Source: Micromonospora matsumotoense (GTDB taxonomy: Bacteria; Actinomycetota; Actinomycetes; Mycobacteriales; Micromonosporaceae). Taken from it: a stretch of 64,000 nt of DNA. Of the stretch, positions 1-7,362 are shown one piece after another (the stretch's first letter is position 1; each line of letters begins with the position of its first letter). The notes under the pieces were generated by a model, which ran no database searches, was not told where the DNA came from, and saw only the letters and a program-made list of their open reading frames with translations. Position numbers and translations under genes: made by a program. Location: assembly GCF_900091525.1 (NCBI RefSeq), contig NZ_FMCU01000019.1, positions 62,001 through 126,000 of the forward strand, in the 5' to 3' direction.

Positions 1-97
1 CGTCGGCCGGACCGGCCGGCGGCGCGACAGCCGCGTGCGGCTCCGCCGGGACGGAGCCCGCGGCTGCCCGAACGGCCGGGTCCTGGTGGGTGGTCAT
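1..97 (-). CDS. purL: phosphoribosylformylglycinamidine synthase II (PurL), N-terminal fragment
   Basis: Only the first 32 codons are inside the window; the gene runs off the left edge. The ATG at 95-97 follows a strong ribosome site (GGAG core with a five-base spacer). The visible residues are a variable Ala/Pro-rich leader that begins MTTHQDPAVRAA, with no catalytic motif yet. The call rests on position: it lies 70 bp after purQ on the same strand, in the purS-purQ-purL order usual in actinobacteria. PurL would be the synthetase subunit that uses ammonia delivered by PurQ to make FGAM from FGAR. Confidence 0.72.
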   Translation of the reverse strand, partial: MTTHQDPAVRAAAGSVPAEPHAAVAPPAGPAD

Positions 98-167
98 GAC
101 CTCTCCTCGCTGCGCTCGTACCCGCCCGTGGGGCGGTGGAGCCGACCGATGTACCCGCCGCGCATCG

Positions 168-851
168 TCACGCCGGCGTCCCCACCAAGTGCTTGAGCAC
201 TGAGGTGAAGAAGCCGAGGCCGTCCAGCGAGGGGCCGGTGAGCGCCTCGACCGCGTGCTCCGGGTGGGGCATGATGCCGACCACGTTGCCGGCGGCGTTG
301 GTGATCGCGGCGATGTCCCGCTGGGAGCCGTTCGGGTTGCCGCCGACGTAGCGGGCGACGACCCGGCCGTCGGCCTCCAACTCGTCGAGAGTGGCGGTGT
401 CCGCGACGTAGCAGCCCTCGCCGTTCTTGACCGGGATGAGGATCTCCTGGCCGGGCTGGAAGGTGTTCGTCCAGGCGGTGCCGGCGGACTCGACCCGCAG
501 GACCTGGTCCCGGTTGCGGAAGTGCAGGTGCTGGTTGCGGGTGAGCGCGCCGGGCAGCAGGTGGGCCTCGCAGAGGATCTGGAAGCCGTTGCAGATGCCG
601 AGCACCGGCAGGCCACCCCGGGCGGCGTCGACCAGGGTCTCCATCACCGGGGCGAACCGGGCGATGGCCCCGCAGCGCAGGTAGTCACCGTAGGAGAAGC
701 CACCGGGGAGGACGACGGCGTCCACCCCGTGCAGCTCCGGGTCGCCGTGCCAGAGCCGGACCGGCTCCGCGCCGGCGATCCGCACGGCACGGGCGGCATC
801 CCCGTCGTCCAGCGAGCCGGGGAAGGTCACCACTCCGACGCGGGCGGTCAC
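168..851 (-). CDS. purQ: phosphoribosylformylglycinamidine synthase, glutaminase subunit PurQ
   Basis: This is the class I glutamine amidotransferase subunit of FGAM synthase in purine biosynthesis; it hydrolyses glutamine and passes ammonia to PurL in a PurS-PurQ-PurL complex. The 227-residue protein has the nucleophile elbow GICNGFQIL with Cys87 and the PHPEHAVE catalytic His-Glu pair near residues 195-202. Its length is normal for a stand-alone PurQ. The GTG start overlaps the purS stop by 4 bp (GTGA), which indicates translational coupling. purL follows on the same strand. Confidence 0.97.
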   Translation of the reverse strand: MTARVGVVTFPGSLDDGDAARAVRIAGAEPVRLWHGDPELHGVDAVVLPGGFSYGDYLRCGAIARFAPVMETLVDAARGGLPVLGICNGFQILCEAHLLPGALTRNQHLHFRNRDQVLRVESAGTAWTNTFQPGQEILIPVKNGEGCYVADTATLDELEADGRVVARYVGGNPNGSQRDIAAITNAAGNVVGIMPHPEHAVEALTGPSLDGLGFFTSVLKHLVGTPA

Positions 852-1108
852 GAGTGCGCGTCCACGGTCTCGTCGGCCTCGACCCGGACCGTGAAGTCCT
901 CGATGACGGGGTTGGCGAGCAGTTTGTCGGCGATCTCCCGGGCCCGGTCCAGGTCCGGTTCGCCGGTGAACTCGATCTCGATCCGCCTGCCGATCCGGAC
1001 GGAGGCGACGTCACTGACGCCGAGCCGCGGCAGCGCGTTTGCGACGGCCTGGCCCTGAGGATCGAGGATCTCGGGCTTGAGCATGACGTCGACGACGACG
1101 CGAGGCAC
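848..1108 (-). CDS. purS: phosphoribosylformylglycinamidine synthase, PurS subunit
   Basis: PurS is the small dimeric scaffold that joins PurQ to the small form of PurL. I place the start at GTG 1106-1108 because it gives VPRVVVDVMLKPEILDPQG, the usual PurS N-terminus, and a GGAG ribosome site lies just upstream. The product is 86 residues, typical of the family, with the conserved IEIEFTGEPDLDRA region near the middle. The longer reading frame upstream has no PurS similarity. It is the first gene of the purS-purQ-purL operon. Confidence 0.95.
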   Translation of the reverse strand: MPRVVVDVMLKPEILDPQGQAVANALPRLGVSDVASVRIGRRIEIEFTGEPDLDRAREIADKLLANPVIEDFTVRVEADETVDAHS

Positions 1109-1952
1109 TGGGCACTCCTGACTGTGTACGCAGTTGGGTGCCGGCCCACTACGGGCGAGCGCAGCCAGCGTACCTGGCAGATTCCGGTCCGGACGCACCG
1201 GCCGGGCGCAGTTCAGGCAGTGATCGACATTACCGGCCGTCGGGATGGGCGGTCGAGATCCGTTCGTTGCCGCTCTGATGCGGATTTGTTGCCGATTGTC
1301 GACGCGTCGCCTCGACACACCCCCTCTGAGCAGGCAATACGCGGCTCAACGCCAGATTTGGGACCGGTATCCGACAAACAGGGACGAGCATGTCGCGGGT
1401 CATCTCTGTCACATTGATCCAACTGGATCGGGATCTGGTGACCGAGCCCGGCCACGTCTGCCATCAATCGTCAGATTTCGACGCCTGGTCGCCCCGCCCG
1501 CAGGGCGCCCCCACGATCACCCGGATCAACCGGGTGAACCTCTCGGTCTCGACACCAGCCCCGGTGCCGCCCGACCCGGCACCCCGGCGCCACCGACACG
1601 GTCCACCGCCCGGGCCCGACCCGCCACTGCGGTAGGGCGTCCCACCAGCCCAGGACCGCCCCGGCACGGGTGACCCCGGTGGCAGCCGGCACCGGGATGT
1701 CGTTCCGGGCACCGGCGGGTGCCACAGCAGCCGGCGGGTCGACGTCGCCTCCACCGTTGACGGGCCGCGGGCGGCACTGTCGCGTACAACCGGGCCTGGA
1801 TCACCTCGATGGCCGGTGTCTGACGGTTACCACCTCGCGGGGCGCGGATGGCCGGTCGAGAGCCGACCGTCCGCGCCGCCTCGTTTTGCAGCATCCGACC
1901 AGCCGCGCACGGCACGCTCCGACTCTGTACGACTACTGACAGCATCGGAACC
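1109..1952. other. long intergenic region, no gene recognised
   Basis: About 840 bp separate purS from the YbjQ-like gene, which diverge from each other. Open frames here (for example 1390-1635 on the plus strand) have low-complexity Pro/Arg-rich products, lack good ribosome sites and match no family I know. The stretch at 1250-1470 is less GC-rich than its surroundings and probably holds the purS promoter, but I could not identify a convincing -10/-35 pair, operator, riboswitch or tRNA. Confidence 0.6.
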
Positions 1953-2414
1953 GTGCTGGTCGTGACGACGGATCAACTGCCCGGCTACGAGATCCGCCAG
2001 ATCCTCGGCGAAGTGGTGTCGTCGATGGCGCGGACCCGAAACCCGTACCGCGAGGGGGTCAAGAACCTGCGCGGCGGCGCGTACGACCCGATGGCCCCGG
2101 ACAACCTCACCCGCTGGCGTACCGACTCGGTGGCCCGGCTCGGCGAGGAGGCCCTGCGTATCGGCGCGAACGCCGTCGTGGGAATGCGCTTCGACAGCCG
2201 GGACTGCGGCGAGATGTGGATGGAGATCTGCGCCTACGGCACGGCGGTGATCGTGGCGCCCAAGGTCCCCGACGTCATGCCGCACGACCAGCCCCTGATC
2301 GCCGCGGAGACCGCCCACGAGCCCGGCTTCACCGGTGCCCCCGGCGGTATCGCCGAGCCGGCGAGCGCCCCCAACCTCTCCTCCGCCGCCCAAACCCCCA
2401 CCCCCAACCCCTAA
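1953..2414 (+). CDS. YbjQ/UPF0145 family protein with extended C-terminal tail
   Basis: The protein opens MLVVTTDQLPGYEIRQILGEV (GTG start) and carries the family core GEEALRIGANAVVGMRFDS, typical of the YbjQ/UPF0145 fold, often called a heavy-metal-binding domain although its function is not settled. The domain fills residues 1-110; the last 40 residues are a Pro/Ala tail not found in the minimal family. Upstream codons in the same frame look non-coding. The gene converges on purB across two palindromic repeats. Confidence 0.85.
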   Translation: MLVVTTDQLPGYEIRQILGEVVSSMARTRNPYREGVKNLRGGAYDPMAPDNLTRWRTDSVARLGEEALRIGANAVVGMRFDSRDCGEMWMEICAYGTAVIVAPKVPDVMPHDQPLIAAETAHEPGFTGAPGGIAEPASAPNLSSAAQTPTPNP

Positions 2415-2482
2415 CCCCACCCACCCACCTACCCGCCCCCGCCCCCGCCCCTCGCCCGACCGACCACCCGGCTGACCCCCGT

Positions 2483-2538
2483 TGATCAAGAGGTTTACGC
2501 CAAGTTGATCTCGAAGAATGACGCAAACCTCTTGATCA
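2483..2538. repeat. dispersed palindrome family 1, copy 1
   Basis: Inverted repeat with arms TGATCAAGAGGTTTACG and its near-complement CGCAAACCTCTTGATCA around a 20-base centre. It starts 69 bp after the YbjQ-like stop codon and is preceded on the plus strand by a long C-rich, G-poor stretch. The same element recurs at 2638, 24915, 26095 and 54284. Confidence 0.9.
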
Positions 2539-2637
2539 CCGGCGACACCCGCACCAGCACCCGACAACCCGGCACCCAACGGGACGGACGCCAGGCGGAG
2601 CGGGACGGCCGGGCGCACCCGGGCCCGACCAAGCGTG

Positions 2638-2695
2638 TTGATCAAGAGGTTCAGGTCAAGTTGATCACTAATGGTGACGCAAACCTCTTGATCAA
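2638..2695. repeat. dispersed palindrome family 1, copy 2
   Basis: Arms TTGATCAAGAGGTT and CCTCTTGATCAA; the right arm keeps the GACGCAAACC form while the left arm reads GGTTCAGGTCAAG. It lies 38 bp beyond the purB stop codon. The DNA on its purB side is G-rich on the plus strand, so a purB transcript would be C-rich before entering the palindrome. Confidence 0.9.
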
Positions 2696-2732
2696 CGGGG
2701 GACTGCGGGGTGGGAGGGGAGGGAGGGAGGGG

Positions 2733-4166
2733 TTAGAGGATGGGGGGTGGGGAGTAGGTGGCGGCTTCGGGGTGGGCGGTGACGACGGTGGTGATGCGGC
2801 GGGTGATCGCGTCCACCTGGGCCTGGGCGGCGCCGGCGAAGGTGGCGGGGTCGGCGACCAGGGTGTCGATCTCGCTGCGGGTGAGGCCGAGGCGGGAGTC
2901 GGCGGCCAGCCGGTCGAAGAGGTCGTTCTCCGGGGCGCCCTTCTCCCGCATGGCGAGGGCGACCGCGACCGCGTGCTCCTTGATCACCTCGTGGGCGACC
3001 TCCCGGCCGACGCCCCGGCGCACCGCCGCGACCAGGATCTTGGTAGTGGCCAGGAAGGGCAGGAAGCGCTCCAACTCCCGGCTGATCACCGCCGGGTACG
3101 CCCCGAACTCGTCGAGCACGGTGAGGAAGGTCTGGAACAACCCGTCGGCGGCGAAGAAGGCGTCCGGCAGGGCCACCCGGCGCACCACCGAGCAGGAGAC
3201 GTCCCCCTCGTTCCACTGGTCACCGGCCAGCTCGCCGACCATCGACAGGTAACCCCGGATGATCACCGCGAAGCCGTTCACCCGCTCCGACGAGCGGGTG
3301 TTCATCTTGTGCGGCATCGCGCTGGAGCCGACCTGGCCCGGCTTGAAGCCCTCGGTGGCCAGCTCCTGACCGACCATCAGCCGGATCGTGGTGGCCAACG
3401 ACGACGGCGCGGCGGCCACCTGCGCGAGAGCGGAGAGCACGTCGAAGTCGAGCGAACGCGGGTAGACCTGCCCGACGCTGTCCAGCACCCGGGCGAAACC
3501 CAGGTGACCGGCGACCCGCCGTTCCAGCTCGGCGACCTTCCCCGCATCACCGTCGAACAGGTCGAGCTGGTCGGCGGCGGTGCCCACCGGACCCTTGATC
3601 CCCCGCAGCGGATACCGCGCGATCAGGTCTTCCAGCCGCTCGTACGCGATCAGCAGTTCCTCGGCGGCCGAGGCGAAGCGCTTGCCCAGCGTGGTGGCCT
3701 GCGCGGCGACGTTGTGCGAGCGGCCGGTCAGCACCAGGCCGGAGTGCTCGTGGGCGAGCCAGGCCAGCCGGGCCAGCGCGGCGACCACCCGGTCGCGGAT
3801 CAGCTCCAGCGAGGCACGCACCTGGAGCTGCTCGACGTTCTCGGTGAGGTCGCGGGAGGTCATCCCCTTGTGCACGTGCTCGTGCCCGGCGAGCGCGCTG
3901 AACTCCTCGATCCGGGCCTTCACGTCGTGCCGGGTGACCCGCTCCCGCTCGGCGATCGACGCCAGGTCGACCTGGTCGACCACCCGCTCGTACGCCTCGA
4001 CCACGCCGTCCGGCACCGCCACGCCGAGGTCCCGCTGGGCGCGGAGCACGGCGAGCCAGAGTCGCCGCTCCATCCGCACCTTCTCCTGCGGGGACCAGAG
4101 GGCGACCAGCTCGGGTGAGGCGTACCGGTGGGCGAGCACGTTCGGGATCGTCGTCACGTACCTCAT
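2733..4166 (-). CDS. purB: adenylosuccinate lyase
   Basis: PurB cleaves adenylosuccinate to AMP and SAICAR to AICAR, releasing fumarate in both steps. The 477-residue product has the fumarase/aspartase signature GSSAMPHKMN, the flexible-loop region that supplies the catalytic serine, plus the conserved GHEHVHKGMTSRDLTEN and GRSHNVAAQATT blocks. Start ATG 4164-4166 gives MRYVTTIPNVLAHRYAS, a normal PurB N-terminus. Length and motifs look intact. It is monocistronic, with a strong hairpin immediately upstream and a dispersed palindrome just downstream. Confidence 0.97.
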   Translation of the reverse strand: MRYVTTIPNVLAHRYASPELVALWSPQEKVRMERRLWLAVLRAQRDLGVAVPDGVVEAYERVVDQVDLASIAERERVTRHDVKARIEEFSALAGHEHVHKGMTSRDLTENVEQLQVRASLELIRDRVVAALARLAWLAHEHSGLVLTGRSHNVAAQATTLGKRFASAAEELLIAYERLEDLIARYPLRGIKGPVGTAADQLDLFDGDAGKVAELERRVAGHLGFARVLDSVGQVYPRSLDFDVLSALAQVAAAPSSLATTIRLMVGQELATEGFKPGQVGSSAMPHKMNTRSSERVNGFAVIIRGYLSMVGELAGDQWNEGDVSCSVVRRVALPDAFFAADGLFQTFLTVLDEFGAYPAVISRELERFLPFLATTKILVAAVRRGVGREVAHEVIKEHAVAVALAMREKGAPENDLFDRLAADSRLGLTRSEIDTLVADPATFAGAAQAQVDAITRRITTVVTAHPEAATYSPPPIL

Positions 4167-4180
4167 TCTCTCCTACCCGA

Positions 4181-4219
4181 CGACCGCCGCCCTGGTCGGG
4201 CCGACCAGGGCGGCGGTCG
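4181..4219. terminator. perfect 17-bp stem-loop upstream of purB
   Basis: Arms CGACCGCCGCCCTGGTC and GACCAGGGCGGCGGTCG are perfect complements around a 5-base loop. It sits 15 bp before the purB start, on the purB side of the decayed EF-G-like remnant, so it probably ended transcription of that former gene. Alternatively it shapes the purB 5' leader. It has no U-run, which is usual in high-GC actinobacteria. Confidence 0.75.
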
Positions 4220-4342
4220 CGTGCCACCCGGCGTCCGCGTGGAGCCGGACCCCCGTCTGAGTACGTGTGCCAGGTATTCCTTGCGGTGCAGTGGGTTGCC
4301 GTCGGTGCGTCGTCGGGGTGCCGGTGGTGCGGCGGTGGCCGC

Positions 4343-4571
4343 TCAGCGCGGAGACGAAGACGCCTTCGTGACCACGGTGGCGGGACCGGTCACCGTGGTC
4401 ATCGCGAGCGGGCGGGGGGTCAGTTTCTGCCCGATGCTGTCCAACAGATCCTGGTAGCGGGCACCGAGGCGGTCGATCTTGTTGGCGAAGACGAGGACGG
4501 GAATCCGCAGGCGGGTCAGCATCCGCATGAGGATTCGGGTCTGGGCGCGCCACCCGCCTCGGCCGCGCCTT
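4343..4571 (-). pseudogene. remnant of a ribosomal-protection / EF-G-like GTPase (OtrA/TetM type)
   Basis: Read on the minus strand in one frame, this piece gives RAQTRILMRMLTRLRIPVLV, then FANKIDRLGARYQDL and the tail LDSIGQKLTPRPLAM. That matches the G4 (NKID) region and what follows in tetracycline ribosomal-protection GTPases such as Otr(A) and Tet(M). The G1-G3 motifs that should precede it and domains II-V that should follow are absent, and the frame closes after about 20 unrelated residues. It is therefore a short gene fossil, lying between a lipoprotein gene and a strong hairpin. Confidence 0.7.
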
Positions 4572-4627
4572 TCAGGTGGGCGGAGACGGGCGGGCCGCGC
4601 GGCTCGCGGAGGTCAGCGACGGCCCGG

Positions 4628-5245
4628 TCACACCTTCGGGATGTCGTGCACCGGGGCGGTGACCACGATGGTCTTCGTCTGCGTGCCGTGCGCGTTGCGC
4701 GCCGTCAACGTGTAGGTGTGCCGCTGGATATCGCCCTCCCGCCCCGAGCAGGGGAAGGTGAACTCCTCGCTGCCGGCCGACGGGTAGTCGTCGCGGTAGA
4801 TGCCGGGGCCGTCGACCGACAGGGCCACCGAGGTCACGTTGCCGACCCGCCACTCCATCAGCACCCCGCCGCCGGCGATCGGGTGGACGGTGGTGCCGGC
4901 CGGGCAGCGCGGCTTGTCGGTTACCCGGAAGTAGCTGATGGTGGGGCCGCTGGCCTTCGTACCGGACTTGGCGCCGCCGCTGTCCCCACCGCCGCCGGTC
5001 GAAGGGCTGGCGGTGGGAGCGGCGGTGGGGCCGGCACCCCCGACCGCGATGCCCGGGGCCCCGCCGTCGGTGACCGTGCCGGTGTCGCCGGAGCCGGCCC
5101 TCGCGTGGCCCGGCCCCGCCGGGCCGCCGGCCGCCCCGATCGCCGGGGGCCCCTCGGAGCCCGTCGTGGTGGCGGCACAACCGCCGGCGGCGAGCACGAC
5201 GGCAGAAGCAACGGCAGCGGTACGCAGCAGGGCACGACCGGGCAT
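4628..5245 (-). CDS. secreted lipoprotein with Pro/Gly linker and Ig-like C-terminal domain
   Basis: The 205-residue product begins MPGRALLRTAAVASAVVLAA followed by GGCAATT, a signal peptide ending in a lipobox cysteine, so it should be an exported lipoprotein. Residues 30-90 are a Gly/Ala/Thr/Pro linker. The rest (ISYFRVTDKPRCPAGTTV through TLTARNAHGTQTKTI) looks like a beta-sandwich domain with two cysteines that could form a disulphide. The start is chosen for the GAGGAG ribosome site; the longer open frame upstream is not convincing. Function unknown. Confidence 0.8.
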   Translation of the reverse strand: MPGRALLRTAAVASAVVLAAGGCAATTTGSEGPPAIGAAGGPAGPGHARAGSGDTGTVTDGGAPGIAVGGAGPTAAPTASPSTGGGGDSGGAKSGTKASGPTISYFRVTDKPRCPAGTTVHPIAGGGVLMEWRVGNVTSVALSVDGPGIYRDDYPSAGSEEFTFPCSGREGDIQRHTYTLTARNAHGTQTKTIVVTAPVHDIPKV

Positions 5246-5380
5246 GACACTCCTCGACGGGGCGCCGCCACCATGACGTCCGGGCGGGCTGACACCACGG
5301 TAGGAAGCCCCGACAACACCGCCCCGAACTGCGCGAACACTCAGCAGGTCACAGCGGACGGTCAGGATTCGAGTGGCGGC

Positions 5381-5695
5381 ATGGGCGCACCGACTGCGCC
5401 TGGCCCGGTGAATTCGACGACTGCCAGGACCCTCGAGAGCCACGTACCCGATCCGGAAACCCACCTCTGCGTGGTCCGCCTCGTGCCGGCCCGTCCCAGC
5501 TGGCAGTGCGCCGGGTGCGGCGAGCCCTGGCCCTGCCAGGTCCGACGCGACCGGCTACTCAGCGAGTACGCGGACGATCGCACCACCCTCGGCAGCTACC
5601 TCGGCCTGCAACTGGCCGACGCGCTGTCGGACCTACCCCGTCAGCCGGCCAGCGACCTGCACGCGCGCTTCCTCGGCTGGCGGAGACCGACCTGA
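5381..5695 (+). CDS. small conserved-looking cysteine-rich protein, function unknown
   Basis: About 104 residues. The core CVVRLVPARPSWQCAGCGEP then WPCQVRRDRLLSEYADD has five cysteines in about 27 residues, two as CAGC, suggesting a small zinc-binding fold, followed by a helical tail ending in RFLGWRRPT. The start is uncertain: an in-frame ATG at 5273 would add 36 residues. It diverges from the lipoprotein gene and is followed by a perfect palindrome. I recognise no named family. Confidence 0.55.
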   Translation: MGAPTAPGPVNSTTARTLESHVPDPETHLCVVRLVPARPSWQCAGCGEPWPCQVRRDRLLSEYADDRTTLGSYLGLQLADALSDLPRQPASDLHARFLGWRRPT

Positions 5696-5731
5696 TCGAT
5701 CCCACAGGGACGGACTGATCGACTCCCGGGA

Positions 5732-5776
5732 GGCGGAACAGCGGTATCGCGCGGGCCGGGACACCGCTGTTCCGCC
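5732..5776. repeat. dispersed palindrome family 2, copy A (terminator-like)
   Basis: Arms GGCGGAACAGCGGT and ACCGCTGTTCCGCC are perfect 14-bp complements. The core reads GCGGTATCGCG, 8 bases, then GACACCGC. A near-identical core lies at 57499-57525 and a related one at 61138-61163. It sits between the convergent genes ending at 5695 and 5822, where it could serve both as terminator. Confidence 0.85.
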
Positions 5777-5821
5777 CCCGATGAGTGGATCACCCCGGCC
5801 AGGCCGGGGCCGGGCGGCACG

Positions 5822-6073
5822 TCAGGGTGGGGTGGGGCGACCGGTCAGTGCCCGCCACAGCCCCGCGCACGCCTCCGGCTCGGTGTCGTACGCCAGGCGG
5901 ACGTCGTACACCCCGCGTTCGTACGCCCCGATCTCCCACCGTGCGTCGGCGGACCGGCGGAGGAACCAGAAGTCGGGTGGCAGGGGGACGTGCTCGTGCA
6001 CCCTCTCCAACTCGAAGGCGTCCGGGGAGATCCCGGTCGCGAAGAGGGCGTTACGCAGCTCGTGCCGATCCAC
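5822..6073 (-). CDS. small acidic protein, candidate immunity partner of the TNT-domain toxin
   Basis: Start GTG 6071-6073 follows CAGGAGG, giving MDRHELRNALFATGISPDAF and 83 residues ending in WRALTGRPTPP. The sequence is compact and acidic with a PPDFWFLRRSADARWEIGAY segment. It has no signal peptide and lies 123 bp after the secreted TNT-domain gene on the same strand, the usual position of an immunity protein. That role is inferred from position only. Longer starts upstream add Arg/Pro-rich residues that look untranslated. Confidence 0.65.
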   Translation of the reverse strand: MDRHELRNALFATGISPDAFELERVHEHVPLPPDFWFLRRSADARWEIGAYERGVYDVRLAYDTEPEACAGLWRALTGRPTPP

Positions 6074-6196
6074 GGTGACCTCCTGGGTGCGGGAACGGGC
6101 CGGGCCGGCGACCTGCCCGGCCGCCGCCCGGACGGCCGGGCCGGGCCGGGCCGGGCCGGACACGACAGGAGCCGGCCGGGTCGGGGCGGCAGCGGA

Positions 6197-7147
6197 TCAG
6201 CAGACCGGTGCGGTACGCAGCCCGCCGCCCACCCCACCCTGACGCGGCACGGCGTCGGTCGGGCAGGGCGGGGTGCTCCCACCCAGATACTCCTCGACGA
6301 TGACGTGGTGGTCCAGCAGCCACTGCACGTTCAGCAGGTTGCCGGCCTGCGGCACGTACGCCGGGTTGAGCTGGAACTGGGTGCCCATGCCGGGCTGCGC
6401 GAACCAGGGGGCGATCGGACCGGAGTCGACGTCGAACGGCGTGAGCACGCAGTAGGTGTGGTAGTTCGCCAGCGGAGCGGCAGGCGTGGTGGCCGGTGGC
6501 GTCGGTGGGGTGTTCAGGCTCTGCGGGGCGAGGGAGCGGGAGCCGAACGGGGTACCGAGCGGGGCCAGGAAGGCGCCGCCGGTGAAGCCGAAGCGGTCCA
6601 GGCGGTATCCCGGCAGCATGGTCTGCCGCTGCTTCACCGGTTTGCCGTCCGGGCCGAGGAAGAAGCCGCTCTCCGGCGGGAAGACCAGCGTGGTGCCGGC
6701 TCCGTTCACCGTGTAGTTCTGGACCCACCGGGACTCGCCCTGTGCGCCGAACCGCTGGTAGCCGGCGAGCAGCGGGCCGACCGGGGACGGGCTCGGCAAC
6801 GTGGTCGGCCCGAGCAGTCGGTTGTCGTCGTAGAACCGGGTGGTCTGCGGCGCATCCGGCGGTAGGCCGGGGCGGCAGTGACTCTCGTCCGGCGAGGGCT
6901 GTTGACCACCGGATCGACCGGGCTGCGCAGCACCGGGCAGAGCGGATGGCTGGTCGGACCGGATGTTCCGGGCGTTGGGCTGGGTGTGGCCGGGGCGGCT
7001 GCCGTCCGGCCCCCGGGTGCCGTCGTCGGAGAGCGCGGCGGCCTCGGCCGTGGTGGTCGGCGTACCGGCCGCAGGCGCGACCCCGGGGAAGACGGCCAGG
7101 GCCGCGGCGGAGAGTACGGCGACGAGCCAGCGTCTACTTTTCACCAC
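6197..7147 (-). CDS. secreted TNT-domain protein (predicted NAD+ glycohydrolase toxin)
   Basis: The 316-residue product has a signal peptide (residues 1-27), a Pro/Ser/Gly-rich linker to about residue 100, and a C-terminal TNT domain. Motifs match the tuberculosis necrotizing toxin fold: GYQRFG (129-134), LDRFGFTGGAFLAPLG (183-198), NYHTYCVLTPFDVDSGPIAP and WFAQPGMGTQF (248-258). TNT domains hydrolyse NAD+. No ESX or polymorphic-toxin delivery domain is visible, so plain Sec export is likely. A small gene directly downstream could encode its immunity factor. The N-terminus is well supported by the signal sequence. Confidence 0.88.
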   Translation of the reverse strand: MVKSRRWLVAVLSAAALAVFPGVAPAAGTPTTTAEAAALSDDGTRGPDGSRPGHTQPNARNIRSDQPSALPGAAQPGRSGGQQPSPDESHCRPGLPPDAPQTTRFYDDNRLLGPTTLPSPSPVGPLLAGYQRFGAQGESRWVQNYTVNGAGTTLVFPPESGFFLGPDGKPVKQRQTMLPGYRLDRFGFTGGAFLAPLGTPFGSRSLAPQSLNTPPTPPATTPAAPLANYHTYCVLTPFDVDSGPIAPWFAQPGMGTQFQLNPAYVPQAGNLLNVQWLLDHHVIVEEYLGGSTPPCPTDAVPRQGGVGGGLRTAPVC

Positions 7148-7265
7148 AAACCTCCTGATAAGGGACGAACGAGCGCCCTCATCGTGCGGAGGTCAGCAGA
7201 TGAACGTGAGCCTTTGGAAGGTTCGTCCCCCGAAGGGGGCCGTTGTCGCATCCGTCGACCCGTCC

Positions 7266-7345
7266 CGGGACGGTGCGGCCCGGCCCGGCCCGGGACGGTG
7301 CGGCCCGGCCCGGGACGGTGCGGCCCGGGACGGTGCGGTGCGGAC
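7266..7345. repeat. short GC-rich tandem repeat
   Basis: A unit close to GGGACGGTGCGGCCC, sometimes lengthened by an extra GGCCC, is repeated four to five times between the TNT gene and the thiolase gene. It lies just beyond the thiolase stop codon, so it may affect transcription termination, or it may be simple slippage-generated sequence. Confidence 0.75.
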
Positions 7346-7362
7346 TCGGTGCCGGTGCGGTG

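Noticed and set aside
1390..1635. 81-codon plus-strand frame upstream of the YbjQ-like gene
   Set aside because: It has no ribosome site, a Pro/Arg-rich end and no recognisable family; it lies in the long purS-ybjQ intergenic region.
2505..4118. 537-codon frame opposite purB
   Set aside because: It is the complement of the clear purB gene and yields Gly/Asp/Arg-rich low-complexity protein, the usual shadow pattern in high-GC DNA.
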